A stretch of DNA of 64,000 nucleotides from JBFWRK01 sp050248955 (GTDB lineage: Bacteria > Actinomycetota > Acidimicrobiia > Acidimicrobiales > Ilumatobacteraceae): positions 1 to 64,000 of the forward strand of contig JBFWRK010000015.1 in assembly GCA_050248955.1 (NCBI GenBank), in the 5' to 3' direction. Shown one piece after another: positions 1 to 8,176 of the stretch. Made by a program: the position numbers and the translations under genes. How positions within the stretch are numbered: position 1 is the first letter of the stretch; each line of letters begins with the position of its first letter. Under the pieces are notes generated by a model, which saw only the letters and a program-made list of their open reading frames with translations, ran no database searches and was not told where the DNA came from.

Positions 1-2
1 AC

Positions 3-194
3 TTCATCCCACTCCTCTACCTCGCGGGACTGGCGTCCGCAGCGGACCGGACGACGAACGTGTTGGTCGACGGCTACGCGATGGGCTCGCTCTCCATGGC
101 TTCGTACACGCTCGGCTGCGATGAGCTCGAGCCACAGGGGGAGCGCGGCGCGCCTGCCCTGCCGCGGGTCCCGGCAGACGAGACCAACATCTGA
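3..194 (+). CDS. C-terminal end of an unidentified protein (5' truncated by window edge)
   Basis: An open frame enters from the left edge and stops with TGA at 192-194, giving 63 residues. Third codon positions are almost all G or C, as expected for a real gene in this genome, while the other plus frames do not show this. The first residues (FIPLLYLAGLASAA) are hydrophobic and could end a membrane segment; the last 25 residues are polar and probably disordered. I do not recognise the family. A permease tail is possible but unproven. Confidence 0.45.
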   Translation, partial: FIPLLYLAGLASAADRTTNVLVDGYAMGSLSMASYTLGCDELEPQGERGAPALPRVPADETNI

Positions 195-196
195 CG

Positions 197-560
197 TCAG
201 CGACGCGTCAGCGGTCGGTCACGCCGGTGACCTTTCGGTTCAGCGTCGCTCGTCGCTCGAATGGTGCTCGCCCGCTCGTCGAGCGCAGCGAGCACGGTCT
301 CGGCTGCGGCGCCGACGGCATCGAGCTGCGCCGGGGTGAGCCGCTCGAGGAAGAGGCGGCGGACGCTGGCGACGTGGCCGGGCGCCACATTCCGGATCTC
401 CGTTCGACCGCGTCGGGTGACCACCACGAACGGTCCACGGCGGTGGGAGTCGCACGGCTCCTTCGTGACCAGGCCGCGTTCCGTCATCCGAGCGACGTGG
501 TGAGACAGCCGGCTCTTCTCCCGCCGTCAGGTCGTTCGATCGCGAGCCGGCCGACACCGT
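197..560 (-). pseudogene. MarR-family transcriptional regulator, broken
   Basis: The minus strand encodes the second half of a MarR winged helix. It has the recognition-helix sequence EKSRLSHHVARM, then TERGLVTKEPC, a wing with FVVVTRRG, and a C-terminal dimerisation helix. The frame is closed upstream by TGA at 527-529. The preceding piece NDLTA lies in another frame, and removing one G from the run near 517-521 joins NDLTA directly to EKSRLSHHV. Further upstream the expected N-terminal helices are not recognisable in any frame. The gene therefore looks frameshifted and eroded, although a sequencing error explains the single base equally well. MarR proteins of this type usually repress neighbouring efflux or catabolic genes. 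Confidence 0.5.
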
Positions 561-994
561 GGAGGGCCGGACGTCGACACAGGTCGATCAGCCCGGCCAC
601 GGTGTGGCCGATGTCGAACCCGGTGGGCGTGACGCCGACCGGGTCGACGACCGAGACCGCGTGAGCGTCGGTGGCGCAGTCGACACCACCGACGTTGGAC
701 GTGGGATGATGGATCTCAGCCTCCTCGCTGTTGCAGCAGTGGGGAAGCACCGATGGGTTCAGGACGTGTCTGTCGGTCGCTGACCTGATCGGCGCTCTGC
801 GGCGCTCAGTCCTATCGCCGATCGGCACGTCCTGGGCCACCGGACCTCGCGGAACTCATCGTGGCGGTCAACCCGCGAGCGACGCTGGCGATGGCCCGAT
901 GAGCACCAGGGGTGCGCCGACAGCCTGACGGCCACCGACACACGAATGCTGGACCAGAGAGCGCGATGTGCCTCGTGGAGCCGTCGATGACCGC
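561..994. other. Intergenic stretch without a supportable gene
   Basis: I find no open frame with convincing codon bias or a recognisable protein between the broken MarR gene and the promoter-like hexamer of the dienelactone hydrolase. Overlapping open frames exist on both strands, but their translations are rich in Arg, Pro and Ser, as expected of non-coding high-GC DNA. Confidence 0.4.
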
Positions 995-1000
995 TAGCTT
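995..1000 (+). promoter_or_regulatory. Putative -10 element (TAGCTT) of a leaderless transcript
   Basis: TAGCTT ends six bases before the ATG at 1007. Transcription would therefore begin at or next to the start codon. No Shine-Dalgarno sequence precedes this ATG, which fits leaderless translation. No clear -35 box was seen. Confidence 0.35.
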
Positions 1001-1006
1001 CGGCCG

Positions 1007-1858
1007 ATGACCGACGGCAAGCGGACGTACACGAAGGCCCCGGTCGGCGACCTGGCGACGTTCGGCGCCGAGTCCTTCACCCATGAGGGCTCGACACGCC
1101 GCGTGTTCCGCAAGGGGACCGGCCCCGCTGTGCTCGTGATCACCGAGATGCCCGGCATCTCGCCGATGGTGCTCGGGTTCGCTGATCGAGTGGTCGCGCT
1201 CGGTTGCACGGTGATCCTGCCCGACCTGTTCGGGCGCGCCGGGCGCGACCCGACCGCCGGCAACAAGCTCGTCAACACGTTGCGCGGTGCGGGAACGATC
1301 CTGTCGACGTGCATCAGCCGTGACTTCACAGCGCTCGCCGTCGGCAAGTCGTCGCGAGTCGTGGACTGGTTGCGCGCCCTCGCCCGCAGCGAGCACACCC
1401 GTTGTGGTGGGCCGGGTGTCGGCGTCGTCGGCATGTGCTTCACCGGCGGGTTCGCGTTGGCGATGGCTGTCGACGACACGGTCCTGGCGCCGGTGCTCTC
1501 GCAACCATCGCTGCCGTTCGCGCTGTCGAAGCGACACAAGGCCAGCATCGACACGAGCGACGCAGACATCGGGCTGGTCGCCGGCCGGTGCGCCGCCGAC
1601 TCGCTGCGGGTGATCGGGATGCGGTTCAAGGACGACCCGTTCGTGCCCGAGGAGCGCTTCGAGATGCTGGAGCGGCGACTTGGAGACGGCTTCGTGTCGA
1701 TCGAGTTGGAGCAGTCGGACGGGAACCCGAACGGCCCGCTCGGGCACCGCCACTCCGTGCTGACCGGCGATCTGATCGACGAACCCGGCGAACTGACGCG
1801 CCAGGCCCTCGACACCGTGTTGGACCTGTTCCGCACCAAACTGCTCCCGGAGTCGTGA
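1007..1858 (+). CDS. Dienelactone hydrolase family protein
   Basis: This 283-residue protein has the alpha/beta-hydrolase fold of the dienelactone hydrolase family. The nucleophile elbow is GMCFTGG, with the family's catalytic Cys at about residue 144. An HSV segment near residue 246 (GHRHSVLTG) is where the family's catalytic His is expected. Dienelactone hydrolases open lactone rings in chlorocatechol degradation, but many members are general esterases or carboxymethylenebutenolidase-like enzymes of unknown substrate, so I assign only the family. It is predicted to be cytoplasmic because no signal peptide is seen. The ATG at 1007 is chosen because a -10-like hexamer lies just upstream and the N-terminus reads well from there. 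It stands alone, with a broken MarR gene upstream on the opposite strand. Confidence 0.85.
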   Translation: MTDGKRTYTKAPVGDLATFGAESFTHEGSTRRVFRKGTGPAVLVITEMPGISPMVLGFADRVVALGCTVILPDLFGRAGRDPTAGNKLVNTLRGAGTILSTCISRDFTALAVGKSSRVVDWLRALARSEHTRCGGPGVGVVGMCFTGGFALAMAVDDTVLAPVLSQPSLPFALSKRHKASIDTSDADIGLVAGRCAADSLRVIGMRFKDDPFVPEERFEMLERRLGDGFVSIELEQSDGNPNGPLGHRHSVLTGDLIDEPGELTRQALDTVLDLFRTKLLPES

Positions 1859-2277
1859 GCGCCACGAGTCGGCCCCTCGAATGTTGTCGCACGGGCCGAA
1901 CGACATCCTCACGCCCAGGGGAGGAAGGCCGTCGGCTGTGACGGCTTGTGCTTCCACGACTTCTGCCACACCGGGAGCACGCTCGCTCCCTCGACGGGCG
2001 CGAGCACCAAAGAGCTGTTGGCGCGCATCGGCGACAGTTCGGCGCGAGCCGCGTTACACGACCGGCGCGGTCTATAAGGCATATCGGCGTTCACCAGCGT
2101 TGGGCAAGTGCGTCCACTTTCAATGGTGATATTTGAGCCTCTCGAAGCCGAAGCGAACTCCCTCCAATCGACGATTGGCGAGAGCGCCGGGCAGTCCTTT
2201 CCGCACGGAGTGTCCCCCGAGGAATGTAATCAGATCTCATGCCTCTACGAACTCCTAGAAGCACAATCGGGGAAGAA
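1859..2277. other. Intergenic, lower-GC stretch with no supportable gene
   Basis: From about 2100 the base composition drops clearly below that of the flanks. Short open frames (1909-2094 minus, 2108-2317 plus, 2239-2523 plus) have neither convincing codon bias nor a recognisable protein. The stretch may be part of an acquired islet together with the membrane-protein gene that follows. Confidence 0.35.
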
Positions 2278-2994
2278 TCAGCGGCCCTTTTGCTTCCGCC
2301 GACGGTTTCCGATGTGAGGACGCTCCGCTGGATCTACCCGCTGGGTGAGAACTATCGCCTTCGACACGAGAACGCTGATGACCACTGCCCAGAAAGTCAG
2401 GCCAAGCACCGTAGTCGCGACATAGATCAGCCTTCCCCCACGCGTCGCAATCTCAATATCGCTGTCAGATGCGCCGAAGAAGGCCAATACCGACCAATAC
2501 AGGTCACGCTCGACAAACGATGACAACCACCTCCCTCCGTAGGCGGTAGCATCAGACAACGCTCCTGTCGCATGGACAATGATGGCACTACTACAGATGA
2601 TCAACATCGACAACGCGATCAGTCTGAGTGGTAGCATTGTCTGTTGAGAGCTAGTCAACCTAAAGTATCCGAACCAAAAGAGAGATTTACCTGACTTGTT
2701 GGTTCTCGTTGAGACGACGAGCACAACAATGAGTACCACTATGAGCGATGCTGCTGTGATCGCGGCAGAGATCCACGCCGTGACTTCGCGTGTGAGATAC
2801 CCCACAGTCAAAGCCGTCGGCATGGCAGCGACGACAACGTTGCGTGGCGGCAAGAAGAAGCGTCGACGTGTCGGCGGCACACTCGGAATCTGCACCGTTA
2901 TCACCATATCGCCGAGTAGGCACCCAATGCCGACAGAGTCCATCTCACGGGTTTCATCCGGGACTGCGGCCAACTGCAGTGACGCCGCCGCCAC
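2278..2994 (-). CDS. Membrane protein resembling a potassium-channel pore module but lacking the filter
   Basis: The protein has up to 238 residues and three or four hydrophobic segments (about residues 55-92, 120-142 and 190-220). Its C-terminal half reads like an Ion_trans_2 pore module: a Y-x-S turn, then D-I, ATRGGR, and a last helix GLTFWAVVISVLVSKAI. In channels the filter TVGYGD sits just before D-I; here the matching residues are FGASDSD, so a normal K+ selectivity filter is absent. Base composition is nearer 50 percent GC, unlike the neighbours, which suggests horizontal acquisition. The start is uncertain: 2994 is the longest choice, and an internal ATG before VITVQIPSVPP is also plausible. 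The function is unknown. Confidence 0.6.
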   Translation of the reverse strand: MAAASLQLAAVPDETREMDSVGIGCLLGDMVITVQIPSVPPTRRRFFLPPRNVVVAAMPTALTVGYLTREVTAWISAAITAASLIVVLIVVLVVSTRTNKSGKSLFWFGYFRLTSSQQTMLPLRLIALSMLIICSSAIIVHATGALSDATAYGGRWLSSFVERDLYWSVLAFFGASDSDIEIATRGGRLIYVATTVLGLTFWAVVISVLVSKAIVLTQRVDPAERPHIGNRRRKQKGR

Positions 2995-3107
2995 GACCGG
3001 CGACAGTCCGCCCTAAAGGGCACAGAAGAGGCACGGTGGCCGAAATCGGACTCCCGAGACGACGAAGCCCAGCGTCAGCAATGCCGCCGTACATGGCCTC
3101 TTGTTCG

Positions 3108-3179
<72 letters not shown>

Positions 3180-3286
3180 GAGCCGGACGGGGTCCGGGCC
3201 GCTGGGCAGGCTAGCGGTCGGGCCGGACAGTGGACACGTCCAACCGGTGCGTCGCCCGCGTCGGCACGACGACTCGCGCCGGCGCG

Positions 3287-3292
3287 TAGCCT
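3287..3292 (+). promoter_or_regulatory. Putative -10 element (TAGCCT) of a leaderless transcript
   Basis: TAGCCT is followed by seven bases and then the ATG of the VOC gene. No Shine-Dalgarno sequence lies between, so the transcript would start at the ATG. No convincing -35 box was found. Confidence 0.35.
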
Positions 3293-3299
3293 CGACGCC

Positions 3300-3887
3300 A
3301 TGACCGGCTCTGCAGAACAGCCCCGCTGGCGGGGTGTGAACCATCTCGCCCTCGTCACCACCGACATGGACGCGACCGTGCGCTTCTACCACGGGGTGCT
3401 CGGCGCGCAGCTCGTCGCCACGATCGGCACGCCCGGCTTCCGTCACTACTTCTTCGACTTCGGCCACGGCACGACGATCGCCTTCTTCGAGTACTCGGAC
3501 GTCGAGCTCCACCCGTTCTCGAAGCCTGCCGGCGTACCCGACCCGCGTGCGATCCAGTTCGACCACCTCTCGCTCGACCTGCCGGATGAGACAGCGCTCG
3601 AGTCGCTCCGGAGCCGACTGGACGAGTTCGGCTGCGAGGTCACGGAAGTCGTCGATCACGGCTTCGTACGGTCGATCTACTTCAACGATCCGAGCGGCAT
3701 CGCGCTGGAGGCGTCGTGGTGGGTGAAGGACCCGACGGACCATCCCGCCGACTACACCGACCGCAAGCTGTTCTCCGATGGCGACCCGGTCCCGGCCGTG
3801 CGCGAGCTGATCGCTTCCGGGCGGCTGAGCGAAACACCGACGACTGGCCTCTCACACGAGCCGTCACAGGTGGCCGACCCCGTCTGA
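3300..3887 (+). CDS. VOC (vicinal oxygen chelate) family protein
   Basis: The 195-residue protein has the glyoxalase/bleomycin-resistance fold. The metal-ligand pattern of the fold is visible: His15 in NHLALVTTD, His89 in FDHLSLDLP and Glu137 in ALEASWW, and Glu64 (FFEYS) could be the fourth ligand. The paired beta-alpha-beta-beta-beta modules span residues 12-70 and 85-140. VOC proteins include ring-cleaving dioxygenases, glyoxalase I and epimerases; the substrate cannot be told from sequence. ATG 3300 is chosen because it directly precedes the first strand and follows a -10-like hexamer. A longer frame reaches back into the tRNA and is not credible. The gene is monocistronic. Confidence 0.8.
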   Translation: MTGSAEQPRWRGVNHLALVTTDMDATVRFYHGVLGAQLVATIGTPGFRHYFFDFGHGTTIAFFEYSDVELHPFSKPAGVPDPRAIQFDHLSLDLPDETALESLRSRLDEFGCEVTEVVDHGFVRSIYFNDPSGIALEASWWVKDPTDHPADYTDRKLFSDGDPVPAVRELIASGRLSETPTTGLSHEPSQVADPV

Positions 3888-3943
3888 CGGGTCGCAGGTC
3901 GGGTCGACCGATGCTGGCCGGGAGCCTCGCGCTCGGTGCTGTG

Positions 3944-4052
3944 CCCGTCTCAGGCAGGGTTCTTGATCGCCGGCGATCGCGAATGCTGACTCGGCATGGT
4001 TCCCGTCTCAGGCAGGATTTCTGATCGCCGGCGATCGCGAATGCTGACTCGG
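3944..4052 (+). repeat. 58-bp tandem repeat, two copies, each with a 14-bp palindrome
   Basis: Two nearly identical copies (3944-3994 and 4002-4052) repeat with a 58-bp period. Each begins CCCGTCTCAGGCAGG and ends AATGCTGACTCGG. Each contains the perfect palindrome GATCGCCGGCGATC followed directly by GCGA. They lie in the gap between the VOC gene and the glutathione peroxidase gene. They could be a dispersed intergenic element, a protein-binding site or hairpins in RNA. Confidence 0.8.
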
Positions 4053-4140
4053 TGCGGATCCGACGCCGACCCCGGGCGCGACCTGGCGGTGGTGCTGGCA
4101 GACTTCGTGGATCCCGCCGCGAACAGATCAGGATGGCCCC

Positions 4141-4629
4141 ATGTCGATCACCGAGTACCCCGTCAACACGCTCCATGGTGAGCCCTCGAGCCTCGCCGAC
4201 CACCTCGGCAAGGCGCTCCTCGTCGTGAACGTCGCCTCGAAGTGCGGCCTCACCCCGCAGTACGCCGGCCTCGAGCAGCTGCACGAGACCTACGGTGACC
4301 GCGGCTTCAGCGTCATCGGCTTCCCGTGCAACCAGTTCGGCGCCCAGGAGCCGGGCTCGCCGGAGGAGATCGAGACCTTCTGCTCCACGACCTACGGCGT
4401 CACGTTCCCGATGTTCGAGAAGATCGACGTGAACGGTCCCGACCGTCACCCGATCTACGAGGAGCTGACGAAGGTCGCCGACGCCGATGGCACCGACGGC
4501 GACATCCGCTGGAACTTCGAGAAGTTCCTCATCGCCCCGGACGGCACCGTCGTCAAGCGCTACGGCCCGATGACCACGCCGGAGGACGCCGGGCTCGTCG
4601 CCGACATCGAGGCGGCCCTTCCGACGTGA
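4141..4629 (+). CDS. Glutathione peroxidase family protein (thiol peroxidase)
   Basis: This 162-residue thioredoxin-fold peroxidase has the three family signatures. The first is NVASKCGLTPQY with the peroxidatic cysteine at Cys35 (Cys rather than selenocysteine). The second is the GFPCNQFGAQEPGS block and the third is the RWNFEKFLI block with the catalytic Trp and Asn. Bacterial Cys forms usually reduce hydroperoxides with thioredoxin rather than glutathione. The length is normal for the family, there is no signal peptide, and the enzyme should be cytosolic. ATG 4141 has no Shine-Dalgarno sequence; CAGGAT lies six bases upstream and could be a leaderless -10. A hairpin follows the stop. Confidence 0.93.
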   Translation: MSITEYPVNTLHGEPSSLADHLGKALLVVNVASKCGLTPQYAGLEQLHETYGDRGFSVIGFPCNQFGAQEPGSPEEIETFCSTTYGVTFPMFEKIDVNGPDRHPIYEELTKVADADGTDGDIRWNFEKFLIAPDGTVVKRYGPMTTPEDAGLVADIEAALPT

Positions 4630-4640
4630 CGAATCGCTGA

Positions 4641-4674
4641 CCGGCTGGGCGAGCTCACCGCGCCGCCCAGCCGG
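4641..4674 (+). terminator. Hairpin terminator between convergent genes
   Basis: CCGGCTGGGCG (4641-4651) and CGCCCAGCCGG (4664-4674) form a perfect 11-bp stem with a 12-base loop. It lies 11 bases after the glutathione peroxidase stop and before the end of the convergent TetR gene, so it could serve both strands. There is no T run. Confidence 0.6.
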
Positions 4675-4728
4675 ACAGCCCGGACAGCCAGATCAGTCCC
4701 AGAAGACCGCTCGGCGCACGAAGCCGGA

Positions 4729-5394
4729 TCAGCGTCGCTTCAGTGAGTGAAGCGGCTCGTCGAACGGCGAGCCGAACAATCGCCCGAGCAGGCGATCCAC
4801 GGAATGCCCTGGGTTCAGCCCGTCGACAGCCCACGAGATGAGCGCCGCCCGCGCCACGCCCATGGTCACGTTGGCGACCGCATTCGCTCGCAACCGGGCT
4901 TCCGGTGTCGAGCCCCAGTGGGGTTCGAGGTAGTCGACGATCGCCAGCTCGTAGTCCCGGTCGGTCCGCGCGTCCTCGTCGCGCAACGCCGACACCGTCG
5001 TCAGCAGCCGGTACCGCTGCTGGCGGGTCCGCGACGTCTGGCTCTTCGTGATGCCGGCGACCATGACCTGCTTCAAGTGCAGGAGGACATCCATCCCCTC
5101 CGGTCTGGCGGCGAGCGATTCGCGGAACGAGTCCATGCGTTCCTCGTGGTCGGGAAATGCGGCCGCCGCCTTGGTCGCGAAGTGCAGGAAGAACGTGCGC
5201 GACGTGACGCCGACCTCGGCGACGATCTCGTCCACGGTGGTCTCGTCGAAACCGTGCTCGTCGAACAACCGGATCGCCGCTTCGGCCAGCGCCTGGCGGG
5301 TCGCGAGGCGCCGCGCCTCGCGACCGTCGACTCCGTCACGGGGCTGGTTCGCACCGCGTGGCGCTGCGCGTGATTCGCCCTTGACGCGAGTCAT
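4729..5394 (-). CDS. TetR/AcrR family transcriptional regulator
   Basis: The 221-residue protein has an N-terminal TetR DNA-binding domain. The helix-turn-helix is at about residues 50-76 (FDETTVDEIVAEVGVTSRTF followed by LHFATK). The all-helical ligand and dimerisation domain spans residues 85-205. It is divergent from the ABC importer operon at 5465, so it is a likely local regulator of that uptake route; this is inference. The ATG at 5392-5394 is preferred over an in-frame GTG at 5418, because the GTG overlaps an inverted repeat that could be the operator. Neither start has a clear ribosome binding site. The ligand is unknown. Confidence 0.85.
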   Translation of the reverse strand: MTRVKGESRAAPRGANQPRDGVDGREARRLATRQALAEAAIRLFDEHGFDETTVDEIVAEVGVTSRTFFLHFATKAAAAFPDHEERMDSFRESLAARPEGMDVLLHLKQVMVAGITKSQTSRTRQQRYRLLTTVSALRDEDARTDRDYELAIVDYLEPHWGSTPEARLRANAVANVTMGVARAALISWAVDGLNPGHSVDRLLGRLFGSPFDEPLHSLKRR

Positions 5395-5409
5395 CGGCGC
5401 GGACTGTAC

Positions 5410-5427
5410 TTCAGTCACTGCACTGAA
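5410..5427. promoter_or_regulatory. Inverted repeat, candidate operator of the divergent TetR regulator
   Basis: TTCAGT-CACTGC-ACTGAA has 6-bp arms and a 6-base spacer. It lies between the divergent TetR gene and the ABC importer operon, the usual place for a TetR autoregulatory operator. The assignment is by position and symmetry only. Confidence 0.4.
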
Positions 5428-5464
5428 TGCGCGTGCTCAGTTTGGGGTTCTGGGGAGGGAACAG

Positions 5465-7132
5465 ATGTCGTCTGGTCTGCGTTCCGGACGTCGAGGTGCG
5501 CTCGGCGTCCTGCTCGTCGCGGGGTTGTTGATCGCTGCCTGCGGGGATGACGACGACAGCTCGTCGCCCACGGACACCGCCGGGGGAGGCACCGCCGGCG
5601 ACAGCGTCGCGGACAGTGGCGCCGATAGCAGCGAGGAGGGCGGTGGCGGTTCCGACGCGCCGCTCCTCATCGCCCGCGGCATGGACGTCAACTCGCTCGA
5701 TCCGTCACGCGCCTACTGCGACACGTGCCAGATCTACATGACCGCCGTGTACGAGACGCTGATCGGCCTCGACGAGGACAACACGACGCTCGTGCCGCGC
5801 CTCGCGACCGAGTGGGCGAGCAACGCCGATCAGACGCAGTTCACGTTCCAGCTCGACCCGGCAGCGAAGTTCGCCGACGGATCGGCAGTCACGAGCGCCG
5901 ACGTGCAGTTCTCGTGGGAGCGGCTGCAGAAGCTCGAGGGATCGGCGTCGTACCTCGTGAGCGGCATCGAGTCGATCGAGACGCCCGACCCGCAGACGGT
6001 CGTCGTCAACATGACGAGCTCGAACTCGGCCTTCCTCGCTCAGGTGAACGGCCCCTACCTCGGCATCGTCAACTCGAAGCTGGCGCAGGAGAACGGCGCC
6101 ACGACCGACCCGACGACGGATGCGGCCGAGCAGTGGTTCCTCGGCAACTCGGCCGGCAGCGGCCCGTTCACGCTCGCGTCGTACGCAGAGGGCAACGAGC
6201 TGCGCCTCGCTCGTAACGACTCCTACTGGCGTGATCCGGCGGCCTTCCCCGAGGTCGTCATCAAGGAGACACCGCAAGCGGTGACGCAGCGCCAGCAGCT
6301 CGAGCAGGGTGCGGTCGACATCGCGATGCAGATCTCGAACGACGTCGCGACCGACATGAGCGGCGGCGACGTGACGGTCGAGCGTGCGCCGTCGTTCAAC
6401 TTCGTCTACCTCGCGCTCAGCCCGGGCGCGGCCGGCGGCGAGGAGCTCACGCCGGAGGTGCTCCAGGCGATCCGGCTCGCGCTCGACTACACGGGCATCG
6501 TCGACGTGACTGTTGGTGGCTCGGGCCGTCCGCAGCCGTCGCCGATCCCGAACGGCTTCCTCGGCACCGATGGGCTGGCGACGCCAGAGCAGGACGTCGA
6601 AGCGGCCAAGGCGCTGCTCGCGGATGCCGGCGTGACGAGCCTCGACCTCGACGCGACGTTCCCGTCGCTCAACGTCTACGGCGTCGACTTCGCGACCGTG
6701 ATGCAGAAGGTCCAGTCCGACCTCAAGGAGGTCAACATCAACCTCGAGCTCAACCCGGTCGAGATCGCGGTGTGGGCGGACAAGATCACCACCGACGGCA
6801 TCCCCGTGACGGCGCTCTACTTCGCGCCCGACCACACCGACCCGAGCCAGTACGTGCAGTACTTCGGGTTGCTCGAAGGGTCCCAGTGGCAGACGTGGAC
6901 CAGGCAGCCGCCGAACGCGACCGAGCTCGATCTGCTCGGTCAGGCGTTGGCCGAGCAGGACCTGGCCAAGCGCGGGGAGCTCTACCAGCAGCTCGCAAAC
7001 GCGATGATCGAGGACGGCGTGATCATCCCGCTCGTCAACCCGGATCTGTTCCTGGCAGCCCGGTCGGACATCACGGGCATGCACTACAGCGCCTGCTGCA
7101 ACCTCGACCTCTACCGTCTCGGCCGCGGCTGA
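5465..7132 (+). CDS. ABC transporter substrate-binding lipoprotein (SBP family 5, Opp/Dpp type)
   Basis: The protein has 555 residues. The N-terminus is a lipoprotein signal peptide: RSGRR, a hydrophobic stretch and the lipobox LLIAACG with Cys at about residue 21. A low-complexity Asp/Ser/Gly linker follows up to about residue 62. The mature part is a family 5 solute-binding protein, with the LIARGMDVNSLDPS opening, a YETLIGLDEDN segment, FADGSAVTSADVQFSWERL and a C-terminal QQLANAMIEDGVIIPL block. It should be anchored outside the membrane and deliver ligand to the permeases encoded next. ATG 5465 follows a GGGAGGGA ribosome binding site. The ligand may be a peptide, but the downstream kinase and lyase suggest another small molecule. 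Confidence 0.93.
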   Translation: MSSGLRSGRRGALGVLLVAGLLIAACGDDDDSSSPTDTAGGGTAGDSVADSGADSSEEGGGGSDAPLLIARGMDVNSLDPSRAYCDTCQIYMTAVYETLIGLDEDNTTLVPRLATEWASNADQTQFTFQLDPAAKFADGSAVTSADVQFSWERLQKLEGSASYLVSGIESIETPDPQTVVVNMTSSNSAFLAQVNGPYLGIVNSKLAQENGATTDPTTDAAEQWFLGNSAGSGPFTLASYAEGNELRLARNDSYWRDPAAFPEVVIKETPQAVTQRQQLEQGAVDIAMQISNDVATDMSGGDVTVERAPSFNFVYLALSPGAAGGEELTPEVLQAIRLALDYTGIVDVTVGGSGRPQPSPIPNGFLGTDGLATPEQDVEAAKALLADAGVTSLDLDATFPSLNVYGVDFATVMQKVQSDLKEVNINLELNPVEIAVWADKITTDGIPVTALYFAPDHTDPSQYVQYFGLLEGSQWQTWTRQPPNATELDLLGQALAEQDLAKRGELYQQLANAMIEDGVIIPLVNPDLFLAARSDITGMHYSACCNLDLYRLGRG

Positions 7133-7162
7133 GCCGGGAACAGGGCCGAACCGGGGAGGCTG

Positions 7163-8176
7163 ATGCGTCGGTACGTCTTGCGACGGATCGCGGTGATGCC
7201 GTTGCTGTTGCTCGGCATCGTCACGCTCGTCTTCATCGTCTCTCGACTCGCACCGGCCGATCCGCTCGTCACGATCGTCGGTGAACGGAACCTCGGCAAC
7301 CCCGACATCGTCGCCGCGGCGAAGGAGCGTTGGGGCCTCGACAAGTCGGTGCCCGAGCAGTACGTCCGCTACGTGGCCAACCTCGCACGCGGCGATCTCG
7401 GGACGTCCTTCCGGACGCGCCAATCCGTCGCGAGCGACATCTGGGACCGCCTGCCGGCGACGCTCGAGCTGACGATCGCGGCGTTGCTGGTCGGCGTCGT
7501 CAGCGGCGTGTCGCTCGGCGTGTACGCGGCGCGTCACCGCAACCGCCTCGCCGACAACGTCGCCCGCTTCTTCGCGCTCATCGGGTCGTCGTTGCCGGCG
7601 TTCTGGGCCGCGCTGCTCGTGCTCTACATCTTCTACGCACGACTCGGGTGGCTGCCCGGCCCGGGACGGCTCGATCCCCGCGCGACGGCACCCGATCGCG
7701 TGACGGGCTTCATGACCATCGACTCGATCCTCGCCGGCGATTGGACTTCGCTCCGCGGCAGCCTTGAGCATCTCGTCCTGCCCGCCGCGGTGCTCGGCTG
7801 GGGTGTCACCGGCATCGTCTCGCGCCTCGTGCGAGCGAGCCTGCTCGACGAGCTCGGCAGCGACTACGTCCGCACGGCTCGTGCGATGGGGCTGACCGAG
7901 CGCGAGGTCGTCAACGGTCACGCGTTGCGCAACGCGCTGCTGCCGACGATCACCATCGTCGGGTTCTCCTTCGCGTTCCTCCTGACGAACGCGTTCCTCA
8001 CCGAGTTCGTCTTCTCCTGGCCGGGTGTCGGTTCGTACGCGGTCGACGCGGCGCGCCAACTCGACTTCCCGGCGATCATGGGCGTCTCGTTGCTCGGCGG
8101 TTTCGCGTTCCTCATCACGAACCTCGTCACCGACACTGCGTACGCGTACGCCGATCCGCGGATCCGGCTGTCGTGA
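7163..8176 (+). CDS. ABC transporter permease, DppB/OppB type
   Basis: This 337-residue inner-membrane permease starts with the family's MRRYVLRRIAVMPLLLLGIVT helix, has a periplasmic loop with PEQYVRYVANLARGDLGTSF, and then five further membrane spans. The EAA loop that contacts the ATPase is at about residues 225-260 (GSDYVRTARAMGLTEREVV and ALRNALLP). It forms a heterodimer with the next gene product. Its TGA overlaps the GTG start of the next permease, so the two are probably translationally coupled. Confidence 0.95.
   Translation: MRRYVLRRIAVMPLLLLGIVTLVFIVSRLAPADPLVTIVGERNLGNPDIVAAAKERWGLDKSVPEQYVRYVANLARGDLGTSFRTRQSVASDIWDRLPATLELTIAALLVGVVSGVSLGVYAARHRNRLADNVARFFALIGSSLPAFWAALLVLYIFYARLGWLPGPGRLDPRATAPDRVTGFMTIDSILAGDWTSLRGSLEHLVLPAAVLGWGVTGIVSRLVRASLLDELGSDYVRTARAMGLTEREVVNGHALRNALLPTITIVGFSFAFLLTNAFLTEFVFSWPGVGSYAVDAARQLDFPAIMGVSLLGGFAFLITNLVTDTAYAYADPRIRLS

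Noticed and set aside
1909..2317. Small open frames near 1909-2094 (minus) and 2108-2317 (plus) as possible genes or transposase remnants
   Set aside because: No ribosome binding site, codon bias or recognisable motif. They may be remnants of acquired DNA but cannot be supported as genes.
5705..8059. Long open frame on the minus strand (784 codons) opposite the ABC importer genes
   Set aside because: The translation is dominated by Arg, Glu, Asp and Val with no recognisable domain. The plus strand has clear ABC transporter proteins, so this is an antisense artefact of high GC.
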